Positions 1-12,723 of a DNA stretch of 64,000 nucleotides are shown here, in pieces. The notes under the pieces are model-generated. The model was not told where the DNA came from. It ran no database searches and saw nothing but the letters and a program-made list of their open reading frames with translations. Position numbers and translations under genes: made by a program. Within the stretch, counting starts at the first letter, position 1; each line of letters starts with the position of its first letter. The DNA is from Bryopsis sp. KO-2023. Its lineage: Eukaryota; Chlorophyta; Ulvophyceae; Bryopsidales; Bryopsidaceae. The DNA lies in the NCBI GenBank assembly GCA_030272585.1, contig BSYQ01000005.1, positions 1,674,001-1,738,000 on the forward strand, given 5' to 3'.

Positions 1-3000
1 CGATCGGCTCGGAGGCCGTCCCTCTGAACACCGAAGTTTTGGTGCATCAGCAGCAAAGGGGCCATTTCCCCCAGATCGACCATTTGCTGCCCAAGGAGGA
101 CTACTTGCATGTGACGGTCAGTAGAGATTTGGATTTCATTGAGGAGTGGGTCGCCGCAAGGGAGGCCGATGGATCCGAGAAAAGTCTCGGATATATGGTT
201 CACGTCAAGAAGCGGAAAACGAAACCGACCAGGATCGGACTTCTTTGCGAAATGGGTAAGGAAAAACGTTATTTTTTCCTTCTCTTTTACCTTGATTAGT
301 CATCATTTGAGGCTCCGAAGCCTCGTTGTTGTTTTCTTGCCACATTTGTACGTTCGCTTTGTTCAGTAATAGATCTTTTTTATCCTCAGCGATCGAAAAC
401 TCGGAATTCTAAACTTTCGGTTTAATATTTATTTTTAAAACCCTATACCCACCTTAGGGGAAAAACCTGGGGTGAGTTCGTGGGTGTGTCGAGTTTGGAA
501 AAGACCCTTTAAGTTTCGACATTTTTTTTTCCCACGTTATTTGCATGGCTGTTGAGCGAGCCCAGGCAGGTATGTGCATGCACAGTTTTCTTTTTTTTTT
601 CTGTCATTTTTTTTTTTTCTTTACTGTTTTTTTTCCCCGCTTTTTTAGATGATGAGGAGGAAGAATCCGGGAATTTTGTTTTTAATGAGGAGGAAGAAGA
701 TGAGGAGGAGGAAGAATACCTCACTGAATTTGAGGAGGATCTGTTCGGGGAGGTAAAAAACGGGAAAGAAACCACATTAGGAAAGAGAAAAAAAAAGGGT
801 TGCACGATTTTCCAAACCCGGCACACCCACCATCCACCCACCCAGGTTTTTTCACCGTGTGGATTTTGTATGATTAGTTCAAAGGGTAGGATTTCAATCT
901 TTTTTTTTTTTTTTTTTTTGTGCTGCGAAAAGTACATGGAGGCTAAAATGCCCACGCAGCCCATCCACTGTGCAAATGAGTGATATTTTCGGGTCAGGTT
1001 TTGATCCTCGTTGATTTAATTTTTCAATTTCGTTTTCTATTTTGTCGGATGCATAACATTGAGGATGAAACCTCCATGTAGAATGAGTGATATGTGACCT
1101 AATTTCTTTTTAGTCATTTCACTCCACTTCATTTCATTTCATTTTTTTCTTTTTCTTTTTTTTTGGGGGGGGGTAGAATTCCCCCCCCCTTTTTTTTTTC
1201 GTGTGCATGAGGGGTGACCCCTTACGCTTCATCCAACCATGCTTATGTGTTTTTTTTTTTCTTTTTCAAGGTCGATGACGATTTCGAAGAAAACATGGAG
1301 GATGAGGAAGACGACTTCCGGTATTTCCGAAAAAAAAATGGGACGACCGATGCCAAAAAAAATGACATCCAAAAAAAGAGTGACCAAAAGGATGAGGATG
1401 AGGAAGAAGAGTACAGTCGATTACGGGGCGGGGGCGCCTCCGGCCAATTCGATTACTATGAGGATAATTATTTCGACGAAGAAATCGAGGATGAGGAGGA
1501 GGAATTGAGACAGGCTTTGGCAGCATATCCCCATCAAAACGTCCCGGAGCGTAAGCAAAAGGTGGATGAACCGCCCAGAGTTTGGACGGAGGATGAACAG
1601 CTGGCTGAATTCTGGAGCAAAGACACCGATGGGCCGGACTTCGATATCCCCATGCCGGAAGTTTCGATTCCGATGAAATTGAACAGGATTTCGTTGCTGA
1701 CGGTTTCGGCAGGGAAGCACATACTGATTGTGCAACTCAGGAGGATGCGTGCGGTCGGACCTAGGTTTTACGATTTGCTGTACGACCATCGGGTGAGTTA
1801 GGAATTGGTGGGCAGTTCTGAAATCAACATGCTGATTTTCCCCCTGGAAAAGACATTTACGAAGCGTTGAATGAACTGATATTTGATTTACATTATGCAC
1901 ACTGGCCCAACAAAGGCCGTCCACAACGAGGTTATTATTTTATTTATTTATTTACTTTATTTTATTAGCCAATGAATCGTTGAACGACCAATGTTATTTC
2001 TCCCCCCTCCCTCCCCCCTTTTTTAATATTTTTTTGTTTAAAAAAGAAAATCCCATCGATCCAGGAGCAACAATTGGGGAGTGATTCCTGATCCATCCGC
2101 CCCCCCCCCCCCCCCCCATCCAATATCCCTGTGTAGAATTTTGTAAATTTCTCGATTTTTTTTTTCCTTCCACGAACAGGTACCCATGCTTTCTTTCAAT
2201 CACCAAGAAAACACCCATATCCTCCGGGCCGTCGGGCTGGTGCCGGGTGGCGGCACAGACCTCAGCAACCTTTTGCTGAAGGCTTTCAACGCTGAGAATT
2301 TGAATGCCATTCCTTACCCGTTTCGAAAACTGGCGTCCCACGGATTCGCCCGAGTGCTCGCTGGGGTGGATATCAGCGACAGGGAGTTCTATGTCAGGGA
2401 TTACAATAACCCTATTTTATCCGAAAGGTGGGCATTTTTTCGTGTTCCGACTTTTTCCTTTTCGATCCTCTATGAATTATGATTTATTTTATTTTTTTGG
2501 GGGGGGAGGGGCCATCAGATTTTTCCCGGTACTGATTTTTTTTTTTTTTTTTAAAACGTATGGTGGGGCGTCTCAACATAAATTGATTGCTATTTTTTTT
2601 TGGTTGGGTATTTTTTTGGTTGGTTTGGTACCTGTATGTAAGAAAAAAAATTTGTTATGAGCTGTCTCTTCATGGGGGGTGGTGTCCCATATTTACATAC
2701 ATATTTTATTTTATTACTTTATTTCATTTTTCCTTTTTTTAGTTTTTTTTTTCTTTTTTTTTTTGGGGGGGGGGGAGTCAGCGCCTTGTTTTACCTGGGT
2801 TTGTTACGATTTTTACACAAGGTCAAAAAAAAATTCTTCGAAAATTTTTAATTTAAAACGCAAGGTTTTGTGGATGGACTCTCAGGCACGTAAGCTGTTT
2901 AGCAAAAGAGGTGTTCTCGACATGGGCCATTCACAAAATGCTGGAACAAGCCCAGAGGACCGATTTCTTTGGAATAGGGCCGTTCGTTCAAAATCCAATA

Positions 3001-4765
3001 CCTCCGTCTTACATGGATATAGTCAAAATCACCCCTCCGACCGTAGTAAAGCATTTCACCTGGGTCCGAGGCCCCTTCTACAAAGATTTGGGCCAGCTGC
3101 TGCCGAAAAGGGAGTTTCCGGTCGAAGTCACAGTTACGAGGTGAGAAGAAGGTGTCCCACGTCTCGAAAAGGGGTTGCATTTTTTTGTTTTTAGAACCGT
3201 TTTCGATGGCTGTATGTTGGGACAAGGGGGGGTGTGGGGTTCTCAAGCCAGGGAAAAATGAAATAATCGACATTGTGGTGGTCGTATCGCTTTATCGGGT
3301 TCTTCTGTTGGGCATGGATGGAGCGATGTTGAGACATCTGGTCAGTTAGGGTTTGTTTTTTTTTTGGTGTGAAAATGACTGAGAAAAAATTTCACTTTGG
3401 GGTTTTAGTTTTTTGGTCCGTTTCCTCTCCCCTTGATGGAACGAATTCCTTTTCGCTTAATGTAACGTAAATTATCGACACAGGGATGCAGAGGTTGCAA
3501 ACGCCTGGTGCGAAAAACGAAAACTGGAAAGAACCCCGGTCATCGGCTACAACATGGAATGGGCCCCCGGCAAATCTGGCCAAGTTTCTGCAATCTTCAC
3601 AGCCTCCACGGAGAACGAAATCCTGATCTGCCAGCAACTGTACATGGAAGTTTTCCCAGAATTCGCCGTATCCATGCTCCACCTGAAAGCCGTTCGAAAA
3701 TGCGGTCCCTTGCCGCTGTTTTACGCCGAAAAGAGAGGTCAGCCGGCGCTCAGGGTCAGGGGATGCGATTCGATGTTCAACTTTTTGATTCCGATGTTTC
3801 GAAAGCAGAAAAAGCCGAATTTGCCAAAGGTGGTGAGGGATATGACTTTCGATAATTTTGCGGATATGGTGCTGGCTGTGGAGAATGGGATCAGGGATGA
3901 GCCGAAGGGAGTGCGCTGGGACAGGCCATCGTTCACGGATGAAGAGGTGCTTTTTTAAAAAATAGATATATATTTTTATTCTTTTTTCTGCGAAAAATGT
4001 CGGAATTTTTGAGAATTCTTCTTTGTGTTTTGAAAAAGGAAAAATTACGCATGATGCAGAAATATATCATCATATTTTTATTTTGTCTTTTTTTTTTTTT
4101 TTTTTTTGGGGGGGGGGGTCTTATTTCTTTTTATTTCATTATATTTCTATTTATATATTTTCTGTTTTGTTTGATCTACATATTTTTTTATTTTACTCTA
4201 TTCTTAATTCTTAATTCAAATTTTACATGTGTGTTTTTGTTTGTCTCAACTCCAGTTTTAATAAATATTTTTTTTTTTTCTTGTCGAAAGCGTTAAATCT
4301 GCATGCATCGAGTACAACCCCTTTTTCTCAATTTTCCATCAATTCTTTATTTTTTTATTTTTTAATCATCTTTCCATCCAGATCGAGTACCAAGCATTGA
4401 GAGCTTGGAAAGGTTGGGCAATCCACACCATCTTATCCAGGGGGACCACCAACAACGCGGAGCGACTGAAAGCTTATCTGTTGGGCCCCCTGTACGTCCC
4501 AAAAAAACCCAGACTCCCCACCCGCATCCGAAAGCGATTGGACCAAGCCTTGGCCGAAGAAAACGGGGAAATCGAAGTGGAGGAGCCGCCGAAAATCAGG
4601 AAATCACCCAAAACGAAAGGGATCATGCATCAGGGGGATGTGGATGATGCCGCCCCCCTGGTTAAAAAGAAAGAGTATGTGCCGGAGAAGTTGAAGGAGC
4701 TTTCGGAGGAGATGGGGGACGTCACTGCAGAAGAATTGAACGATCTCATGGATTCGTTCTTTTAG
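1..4765 (+). CDS. Tandem degenerate 3'-5' exonuclease-like protein (5' partial)
   Basis: Probable exons are <1-255, 649-752, 1271-1792, 2180-2427, 2886-3140, 3484-3946 and 4382-4765 (TAG); most junctions agree in phase. Two copies of one domain are visible. Each starts with LLPK, a VTV(S/T)RD strand and an IGY-type motif I (LGYMVHV near 210; VIGYNMEW near 3540). Each ends in a motif III-like helix containing WAIH (EVFSTWAIHKML near 2910; RAWKGWAIHTIL near 4400). This order resembles DEDDy exonucleases of the WRN/RNase D type, but the motif I Asp and the motif III Tyr/Asp are not conserved, so catalysis is doubtful. Copy 1 is split by a Glu/Asp-rich insert (exons 2-3). The basic C-terminus may bind nucleic acid. 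An extra exon near 1853-1930 (IYEALNELIF) is likely, but its phase does not fit canonical splice sites. The domain assignment is inferred from motif order only. Confidence 0.5.
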
Positions 4766-6611
4766 TTAAAAAAAGAAAAAGAAGGAAAAAAAAAAAGATA
4801 TGAGTTTTGAAAACGGCCTGGGTTTGTTTTGTTTCTTTTTTTTGGGAAAGTATTGAGGGATATTGAAAAATCCTTATTAAGATGCAGAGTTTGAAAGAAA
4901 GGAGGGCTGGATAACTGACCTTTTTTTTTTTTTTGGGGGGGGGGGAGGCGTTGGGATCTGTTGTTGATTTGGTGCAAGATGGAAGGAAAGAAAAAAAGAT
5001 GCTCAAAATTGATGGGAGGTGATGATTTGCGAGGGTCCCTCTACGGCTTTTTTTTTTGTTTTCTTTCAAGTCTGGGTATTTTCGAGGGATTTTTTTGAGT
5101 TGTTTACTGGTCAAATGAAAGAATGAACGAGGTGCTCAACGGAGAAGTAAAACAGAAAATGACAGGAATTCGGACGGTTGCATTTCACCAATTTAGTGTT
5201 ACAATTAAATCCCCATTTTTTTTCTGTCTTTCCCTGTACAACATGAGAAAAGGATCTACACATCCGTTCAAATCGTGAACTTTTTTTTTTTTTTCTCATC
5301 CCCTGTTTCTCCATCTTTTGAAAACAGAAAAAGAAAAAAAAAGAGCAACCCTTTACCAATACTTTTGAAACAACGATTAAAAAAAAAAAAAAGAAGGCCC
5401 CCCACTCTCTGATCGTTTCGAAACAAGACGTCCAAACAACAATTGAGAACAAAAATAAAAATAAACTCCACCGAAATCCCACAACGTTTGTTTGTTTCAT
5501 CATTTGTTCATCCTTTTTTTTTTTTTTACCCATCCCAAAATTCTACAACCAAAGTTCTCATTTCATTTCTGCAATGTTTTTGCTTCCCCCTTTGAAAAAA
5601 AAAAAGGAACAGAAAATAGCTCCATTCATTTTTCTCTATATAGAGAAAACTGAAAGAGATTCAAATATCCGTTCAACCCCCCCCCCCCCTTTTTTTTTTC
5701 CCTTCCCTTGAAAAGAGAATAAATTAAAAAAGAACTAAAGCCTACCGAATATCTTTGATGTAATCTGCTCAAGAAGAAAAAAAAAAAAGAGATAAAAACG
5801 ACAAAGAAAAAAAGAAACAAAAAAAAAACACTGTACTGAGCAGATTCCATCAACCTAATATATTTCTTTTTTTTTGGCATGTGCCAAACTCTCTCTCTCT
5901 GGTCAGTCATCTTGATATTAAAAATAAAAGTCGTCATATATCTATTTGTATCCCCAAAGAATTTCACAAAGCTGCCACTTAAACGGTATATTGCCAAAGA
6001 TTTTTTTGACATCGTTAAAAGCTCTCTTTGATTGAAAAACCGAGGATGATTCTTTTTTTCTTTTTTTTTGCCTCTCTCTCTTTTTTTTTCCAACTAACTA
6101 AACAAATCTATTTTTAGTAAATATCCCACACACGAAAAATTAATAACACGAGCCTAGTAATAACCTTTTTTCTTCTTTTTTTTTTTCCTTTTTTTCTTTC
6201 TCCCAAAAGAAATATGTATGTAAAAAATGGATGCATGCATGTATGTATGCATGCATTCGAAAATATATATATATATATTTAGTTTTGTTTTGTTTTTTCC
6301 TTCTCCTTTTTTTTTTTTTTAAGAACGGTACTTGAAAAGAAAAAAGCAATGATATAAATTGTAGAACTCACTGCTGCCATCCTCTTTCGATTTTTTTTAG
6401 AAATTGGACCAAATTATGCAGGTCTCCGTGATTTCCCCCGGACGAGTTTTGAAAAAGAAAGAAAGAAAGAAAAACGAAGAATTGCTTATGTAGCAAATCT
6501 CTTGGAAACCAAACCTCCCCCGCGTGGCTTTTTTTTTTTTGGTTCCATGTTTTGACCCATCCATACACCAGGAAAACAAGCTGACTGAAAACCATCCTCC
6601 ATACAATTCTT
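4766..6611. other. Convergent intergenic region, low complexity
   Basis: This stretch between two convergent genes is dominated by poly-T, poly-A and T/G or C/T homopolymer blocks, for example T then G at 4921-4946 and C then T near 5676-5700. It must contain both 3' UTRs. No coding exon, RNA gene or mobile element was recognised. The open frames here are lysine/phenylalanine runs from homopolymers. Confidence 0.6.
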
Positions 6612-7376
6612 CTATGAATTGTCGCACCGGTTTCTATCCCCCAGCACATGCCTGGAGCTGCTCGAATCGTTTTCAGCAGTTTCGTTCCGGATGGCCAGCA
6701 CATTTTCTTGCTGCAAGCTTTCCAGAGACGTGGCAGGAGCCCGCCGATCAGAATCCCTGACCATTTCCCTGCAAACCGGGCAGTTTGCCTTTTGATACAA
6801 CCACCTTCGCAAGCAGCTTTCGTGAAACAGGTGAGAGCAGGGCAGCTGTTTCACCCGATCGTTTTGATTCAATGTGCATTGACAAATGACACACACCAGG
6901 GGATCCGTGCCAGCCTCGTTTAAGACCAACCCCTGGTTGGATGCATCGACTCGAAACGATGGCAGCGCTGCGAATTCCTCCTCAGAAAAACCCTCGCTGG
7001 ATCTCTGAAACACCACAAAGCAACGATTAAAACCCTTCAGAAAAGCCACTCATTCACAGGTCAATCGAACTGTAGATGCACACTTTTGGGAGCCCAACGA
7101 TGGACAGGAATCGTTTCTTTTAAATGCTTGAGTACGTCGATGTGGCTGTACAGCTGGGGCCTGTTTCATGGGCAGACTGCACGGGGGGTTTCAAGCAACG
7201 GAAGATGACTAAACCCAAAAGACAACAAAAACATGCAGATGCATGTTCACAGTGAACAGATGCATTTGTGGTTTTAAGGGACCACTCACCGCATTAGGAT
7301 CGAAATTCTCGGAGAGCACGAAATCGCCATCTCCGGGTGAAGAGAGCTGCATGGATGCCATCAAATGAATTGGGGG
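6612..7376 (-). CDS. RING-H2 zinc finger protein, probable E3 ubiquitin ligase (5' end unresolved)
   Basis: Two exons are clear. The upstream one, 7376-7290, is 29 codons starting at a CCAG acceptor and ending before GTGAGT. The last exon runs from about 7006 to the stop at 6612. The join is phase 0. The last exon carries a complete C3H2C3 RING-H2 finger: CVIC, then CSHLFH, then CLRRW, then CPVC, with normal spacing. This fold recruits E2 enzymes for ubiquitin transfer. A Ser/Asn-rich tail of about 45 residues follows, and no membrane segment is visible in these exons. A methionine lies in the first exon (LMASMQL), but further 5' exons may exist between 7380 and 8400. The family is certain; substrate and location are unknown. 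Confidence 0.75.
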
Positions 7377-9823
7377 CTGGACAAACGATACAAAACCGTC
7401 AACGAACAACAGAACATTAATAAAAGACGTCAACAAAAAACAAGGATATTATCCTTCCTCATCCCTCTTTAATGCTCGTTTCTTCTCGAAACTCTGGGGA
7501 GGGGGGGGGGTTGTTTCCGGAAAAAAATTCAAACGGTGTTTGTCACAAGGGGGGACGGACAGGTTCCCATTGCACACGCTTGCGATACGATTACGGCAGT
7601 GACGTTTCCGTTCGACTGCCATTTCGATGCACAAAAAGACCAAGAAACCACCCCCCAAAAATCGTACAACATAGGTGCATGGATAATCGTCAGTGTCCAT
7701 GCATCCAATACACCACGTTCAACAAAACGTACACTTCAGAAAACCGAAAACCGAAAAACACACACCTCTGTTCCCATCTGAATAACTGACAAGGGTAGGA
7801 AGTCAACGACGAGACGAGAAGGGTTGAAAAAATCGCCGCTGGAGCTGGAACGGTCAACAAACAAGTGTTTGGATGCACGAGTCCGTCGGGAAGCTTAGGC
7901 ACCGCGCAGACCAGGATGTGTGTTCACTCCTCTATCGCTGCGGAGTCTTGGTCCGATTAAGAAGCGCGGAAGAGAGTGTGCGTGCTCGTCTCCACCACAG
8001 CTAAGAATCGCTTCACTGTGAACCAAATCGAACACGTGAAACAGTGTCCGCGGCGTCCGCGTTGACTTCCAACTGTCCCTTTTTCAATGAATGTGTATCC
8101 GACAGGTTGGGATCTTCGGACGAGATAGCCGGAAACTAAAGGGATAAATCTGGAACAGCAAAACCGTTGATCTTTCTTTTGCAGCCTTCACGCGCCCCTT
8201 TATGCACTAGTATTGGTTTTTGTTTGCGTCCGCTGTTGCGCCCGAACGTTCTTGGTTTCTAAAGTTGACCAGGACAGCTGCGAAGCTGCAGACGTCAGCG
8301 GTTCGTCGTTTGATGGAGGGGGTGAAAGAAACTGGCATAAATGACTCGCGCCGAGTTTCTGGCAGCGCACATTTGAACCAAAAGTTGCCGAAATTCGCAT
8401 CGACAATTCTTTTCTCCAGATCGAAATTGGAACAGTGCAGCTTGACCGGGAGGATGCCAGTTATGTGTTAAGCGGAACTCGGTCCAACCCGTCTGCTTTA
8501 TTCAGACCATGCACTGATTGCTGTGTGGCGACCAGGAGCGAAGCAGTTTGACTTCCCACACTTTGTTCGTCAAAGTCAAAAGCCATCACCTCCGAAAAGT
8601 AAGGGTGCACCCCCATCCAGCTTCTAAAAACATGACTACGCGTCGCATGCTGGAGTCAACAGGCTTCGGATTTGCGCGAGAGTCAAAAGAAACCATACAG
8701 CTTTCCATGCATTGAATTGAGAAAGCAAAACCGATCGACAAACAACGGAAATGGCTCCGTTGTTGTGGATATCTTGGTCGAGACTTTGGGCGTAGGATTC
8801 CGACGCACGTTTGCGAACGTGGGGATGTTGCGCGACTGATCTTTTCTAAGAACTACGCAGTTTTACTGTCGCTCCGACACTGACTGAAACTACGCGATTT
8901 TGGTGCTCTTCACTGATGTTAGAGATTTGCGTAGAAATATCGCACTTCACGCGATATCGCACCCACGGACGCCCTTGTGTGTTGCAACACAAGGCCCGAT
9001 TGGCCGAGGAAGTTAGGTGACGTCAATAGACGTCTACTTGACCAATAAAACCAGACTGCAGTTTTTTGGCGAGTTGTAGCGGGATGGAACCAGGTTACGC
9101 AAGCTGCGGAGGAAAACGTTTTTGCCAGAAAACGTTGGCGATGCCGACAGAAAATGGGACAAAATCTGAACGAAGTTTGCGAAATTTGAGAATTGGCTTT
9201 CCTTCAATTCGATGTTTGCCTGTTTGCTTTCCTTCAAAATTTCGCTTCATGCCATTGGTCCCCCAACCGCCGCCAACATCTTTCACGCTTGGAGGGTCTG
9301 CCACGTTTTCGTGTGTCCGTTAACCTTGACTGAAGAGTATAGCACATAAGTAGACCACCAACCAATCCGGAGGCTTTTGCGTGTGGTTGTAACCGCAACA
9401 TCTCTGAAGCAATATATCAAACAACAACAACAACAACAATTACAACAACTATAACCCACCCCATAAAAGAGATCCTCACTCCCAACGATGCTGAAATGTG
9501 CAACAAAGACAGGAATCAATCGTTCTTGATCTCATGCGCATAATTATGCGCGTCATAACGCGCACATTATGCAGATACTTGCTTACCAGAAAATCGCACC
9601 ACAAACAAAAACGAACAAACAGTAAAACGAAAAAAAATTGCATCGCAAGTTGTGGGAGAAATATGCATCGCTAGACAGTGTCGTGCTAATATTGTAGGTG
9701 GCATCCTCCATCCTCCATTTCATCTCTGACCGAGACGAGGGAGAGGTCTCTAACCTTTTCAGCTTTCCTGAACAACCGCAATTAGCTCATATATTTGCCT
9801 AAAAAAATTCCAGCACAGACAAG
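7377..9823. other. Divergent upstream region without recognised gene
   Basis: This lies between the minus-strand RING gene and the plus-strand coiled-coil gene, so it should hold both promoters and possibly 5' exons of the RING gene. No ORF here has a recognisable domain. It contains a short LINE-type tail (9418-9520) and a perfect 16-bp palindrome, GCGCATAATTATGCGC, at 9536-9551. Confidence 0.5.
9418..9520 (-). mobile_element. Short remnant of a LINE 3' tail
   Basis: On the plus strand this is a CAA/CAACAA-rich stretch followed by ATAACCCACC, AAAAGAGA and GATGCTG...CAACAAAGACA. The same blocks occur in the same order in the LINE tail inside element 1 (17168-17240). Read on the minus strand it ends in a GTT repeat, as simple-repeat-tailed LINEs do. 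It appears to be a heavily 5'-truncated relative, judged by eye. Confidence 0.45.
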
Positions 9824-11611
9824 ATGACGGTGGAAATTTGGCGAGACTTGTCTCAGGAGCAGCAAGATCGATACTTTGAGCTTGCAGACAATCAGGAAGA
9901 AGCTGCCAGGTGCACATTGGCTCAGAACATTTTTCTAAATAAAACATCAATATCAATGTTGCATGCATGCATGCTCAGAGGCAAGCCCACGTTTTCATTG
10001 TTGAAGGCTCTTCTTTGATCGAAAACAGCCACCTGGCGGAAGCTTTGAACCTGCCCAAATTCCGAGATGACGCTCGCAGCGCTATCAAGCTGGATTACGC
10101 CACTTATGCTCTTTCGTGAGTATTTCCCACTTTTTTTCAACCTGTGAACGCTTCGAAAAACACGGCTCGGAGCTAATTTGAATCGCGTTGAGTGGTCTAG
10201 GTTCGCTAAGGAGATGGGATTTCCTCCAAAAAAGACGTCAGCACTGTTCTCCATCGCCCAAGATTTGCTGAGCCAGTGTGAACGTAAGTGCTCTATAGAC
10301 ATGTCCCTTTTTTTCAACAGTCTTTCACAATTCCACTGGAAAAACATATCCCACAAACTTTGAAAGCGATAACAGAGACTGTTTCAAGCGTTCTAGGCAG
10401 TTTTTTTGTTGTTGGGTGTTGTTGGGTGTGTCACAAAAACCAACTGTACATCAAAATACTGTGTCGCAGAGCTCGCTCCTCTCGAAAAAGTGGGAAAAAA
10501 ACTCCGTAGCGGCCTGCTATCTCTATGCAGCGCTCGGGCAGCTTCTCAAGACTCGACGTTGGCGGTTGACGAGATCGCAAAAATTGCAAAGTTTTTCGCC
10601 ACGACCTTTATGCAGCACTACCGTCTCTATCTGCATGCCTTCAGCGAAACACAGGCACACACGGAATATGAGGTCGAGCTTCGAGTGAGTGGAGGTCTCT
10701 TGCGTTCGCGCAGCTGTAACATGGGCGGCTTGTAAAGAATATCTTCTGGAATATATGCTTGCCAAGCATGTGCAGTGCTAGTCTAAACCTCTGCCTTGAT
10801 TGTTTTATCCCCAATTTTTGTTATTAACCTCTGCCGTGCGACTGTTCAGATGGAAACTCCAGTGATCCAGTCGTTCGATAACGCGATGTCTGAAGAAGAA
10901 TGGGAGCGCCACGTGCAGGAGGAGTCTCAAGCGAAGGAAGCGGCTAGGAAAGCTGCTGAGGAAGACATAATCGCCAAACAAGAGGCGGAGCGAGTTGAAA
11001 AAGAAACCAGGGAAAAAGAGGAGGCAGAGAGAATCAGACAGGAGGAGCTCAAGAAGGTCTCCGTCGTTGATATTTCTTTTGTGAAAGGGGTTTTGTGGCG
11101 TGGCTGTTTCTCGTTCCTCAAAATAACTTGTGGGCGTAGGAGTAGGCAGGGGGGGGCCTGCGCCGCCCCCCCCCCCCCCCCCCCACCCCCAAAAAAAAAA
11201 ACAAAAAAAAAAAAAAAAGACGGCACCCAGAAAAAATCAAAAAAACAAAAAAAGTGTCTATTTGTTTTGCTTCGTCTTTTTTTTTTCTGAGCGCCCCCCC
11301 CAAAACTTTCCTTGATCCCCCCCCCCCCCCCCCCCCCCGAATTATCATCCAAGATACGTCTATGCTTGTTGGGTCGCGGTTTGCATTTCCTTCGTTTCCT
11401 ATGAAACGCTCCACTGGTAGGTGCGTTGCTTCACAAAAAGATACTGACTGTCGAGAAAATTTTGCTCCAGAAACCGCAAACTTTGGACGAAGCTGTCGCT
11501 CACGCAGTTGCGGTGAGGATGGAGGACGAGAAAGAAGCCTTAGCCGAGGAATACAGAAAAAAGGAAGAGGTCCTCCTTGAGAGAATAAAGGGCCTTGAAG
11601 AGAAGAAATAA
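9824..11611 (+). CDS. CFAP119/CCDC189-like axonemal coiled-coil protein
   Basis: Exons deduced are 9824 to about 9909, about 10022-10115, about 10207-10283, 10470-10684, 10850-11056 and 11441-11611; the later joins are in phase. The start ATG gives MTVEIWRDLSQEQQ. The core has an FAKEMGFPPKKTSALFSI block and an FFATTFMQHYRLYLHAF block. Order and wording resemble cilia-associated CFAP119 (CCDC189), whose members carry an FAxxxGF...KTS..FSI segment and a Y..HY.LY block; this is recalled family knowledge, not a search. The C-terminal third is a charged Glu/Lys/Ala coiled coil. A role in the flagellar axoneme would follow if the assignment holds. The intron at 11057-11440 carries long C, A and T homopolymers. 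Confidence 0.5.
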
Positions 11612-12009
11612 ATAAGAGTCGGGGTTGACAAGTTTTTCTGGATGTAATCGTGTTTTTTGTTTTCGTTTTCTGCACAAGAATGATCATTATCCATCAAAGA
11701 TTTAAGGCAGGTGCTGTCGTCTCGTTACAGAGTTCAAAACAAAAGGTGGTGCCCCAAATTCTTCATTTTTCTTGTCTGTATTTGGTTGCATTAGAATATC
11801 TCTACAAGGAAAGGGCAGAGGTGGCAATACATGTTTTAACTTCCATTTGGCTTTATAGAGTTGCAGAGTTGTTTTTATAAAAACAATGAACCTCTTTCTT
11901 TTTGAGAAATCAACCATCAGAAACAAGGCAACACATGCGATACAATTGTCATCTTTCTTTCGTTATTGATAATGAATAAGGGGCCGCCAACATGTGTTTT
12001 TTCAGCCCA

Positions 12010-12210
12010 TTGTGCATCCCCCCAAAAATTTGCCTGGCACTCTTTTGGGCCACAAAAGTGCCAAAACGCTTTTTTAGAATTAAATTAAAATTAATTGTTG
12101 TAGAATTTTAATAAATCGAGTGTGGAGAAATTTGGTTTTTCTTTTTTAGAAGACAATTTGGGGGGTTTCTTTTTGGGGGCACAAATTTCAGCCCTTTTAA
12201 AAGGGCTGTA
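12010..12210. repeat. Copy of a dispersed non-coding repeat
   Basis: The block AGCCCATTGTG...CCCCAAAAATTTGCCT recurs almost unchanged at 27063-27092. Later pieces (GGGCCACAAAAG, AGACAATTT) recur at 34030-34085, beyond element 2. This copy ends in a perfect 20-bp palindrome, CAGCCCTTTTAAAAGGGCTG, at 12189-12208. No coding capacity was seen. Element 1 sits about 75 bp downstream. Confidence 0.5.
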
Positions 12211-12283
12211 ATTCAAAAAAAATGTCGGCGAGAGCTTGCAAACAGAAATCAATCTTCTGTTTGAATTCAAAACCTTGTAATTG

Positions 12284-12723
12284 TGTTGTGAAAAGGGTAC
12301 ATGGACGGAATTGAAGTTGGGAAATGAACAATGTTAGTAAGGGACAATGGGGGGGGATATCACAGAACAGTGGGAACATTGAACGAATCACGTGGCAGCA
12401 AGTGTGAAACGGCACGGCGGTTGTGACTGTAAGCCATGCCGTTTCAGCTGCATTTTCAGCTGGCGTTTTTGGCGGGGACGACGAACGGTCGCGCGCCAGA
12501 AACTCCTTGAGCTTAAAGAGACAGAACACAACACTTGTAAACGAACACATTTACAGCGAGTCGCTAGTGAACAGAGCTTGTACTCGAGAGGTGTTCCAAC
12601 CGTTAAGAGTGAAAGAGTGAAACGGCGTCGAGTGGACGTTCGTAACGGAAAACAATCACAGAGAGTGTCGACTGACGAGAGACGTCAGCGAAAGATGAGC
12701 AGAGTTAAGGGAGCAACACAACA
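12284..12723 (+). repeat. 5' LTR of element 1
   Basis: This 440-bp repeat starts TGTTGTGAAAAG and ends GAGCAACACAACA. It matches 17089-17854 apart from the LINE insertion and one 9-bp indel. The gag frame is open through most of it. Confidence 0.92.

Noticed and set aside
509..983. Long Ser-rich and Glu-rich frames on both strands
   Set aside because: The minus-strand frame is the shadow of GAGGAG codons. Only 649-752 on the plus strand is kept, as an acidic exon of the exonuclease-like gene.
10927..11352. Minus-strand frames with long glycine and phenylalanine runs
   Set aside because: They are read from C, A and T homopolymers in an intron of the coiled-coil gene.
12392..12694. Gag N-terminus starting at the first ATG of the element 1 open frame
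   Set aside because: This part lies in the LTR, and the same frame in the 3' LTR continues into nothing. Translation from deep in U3/R is unlikely, so the start was placed at 12695 or later.
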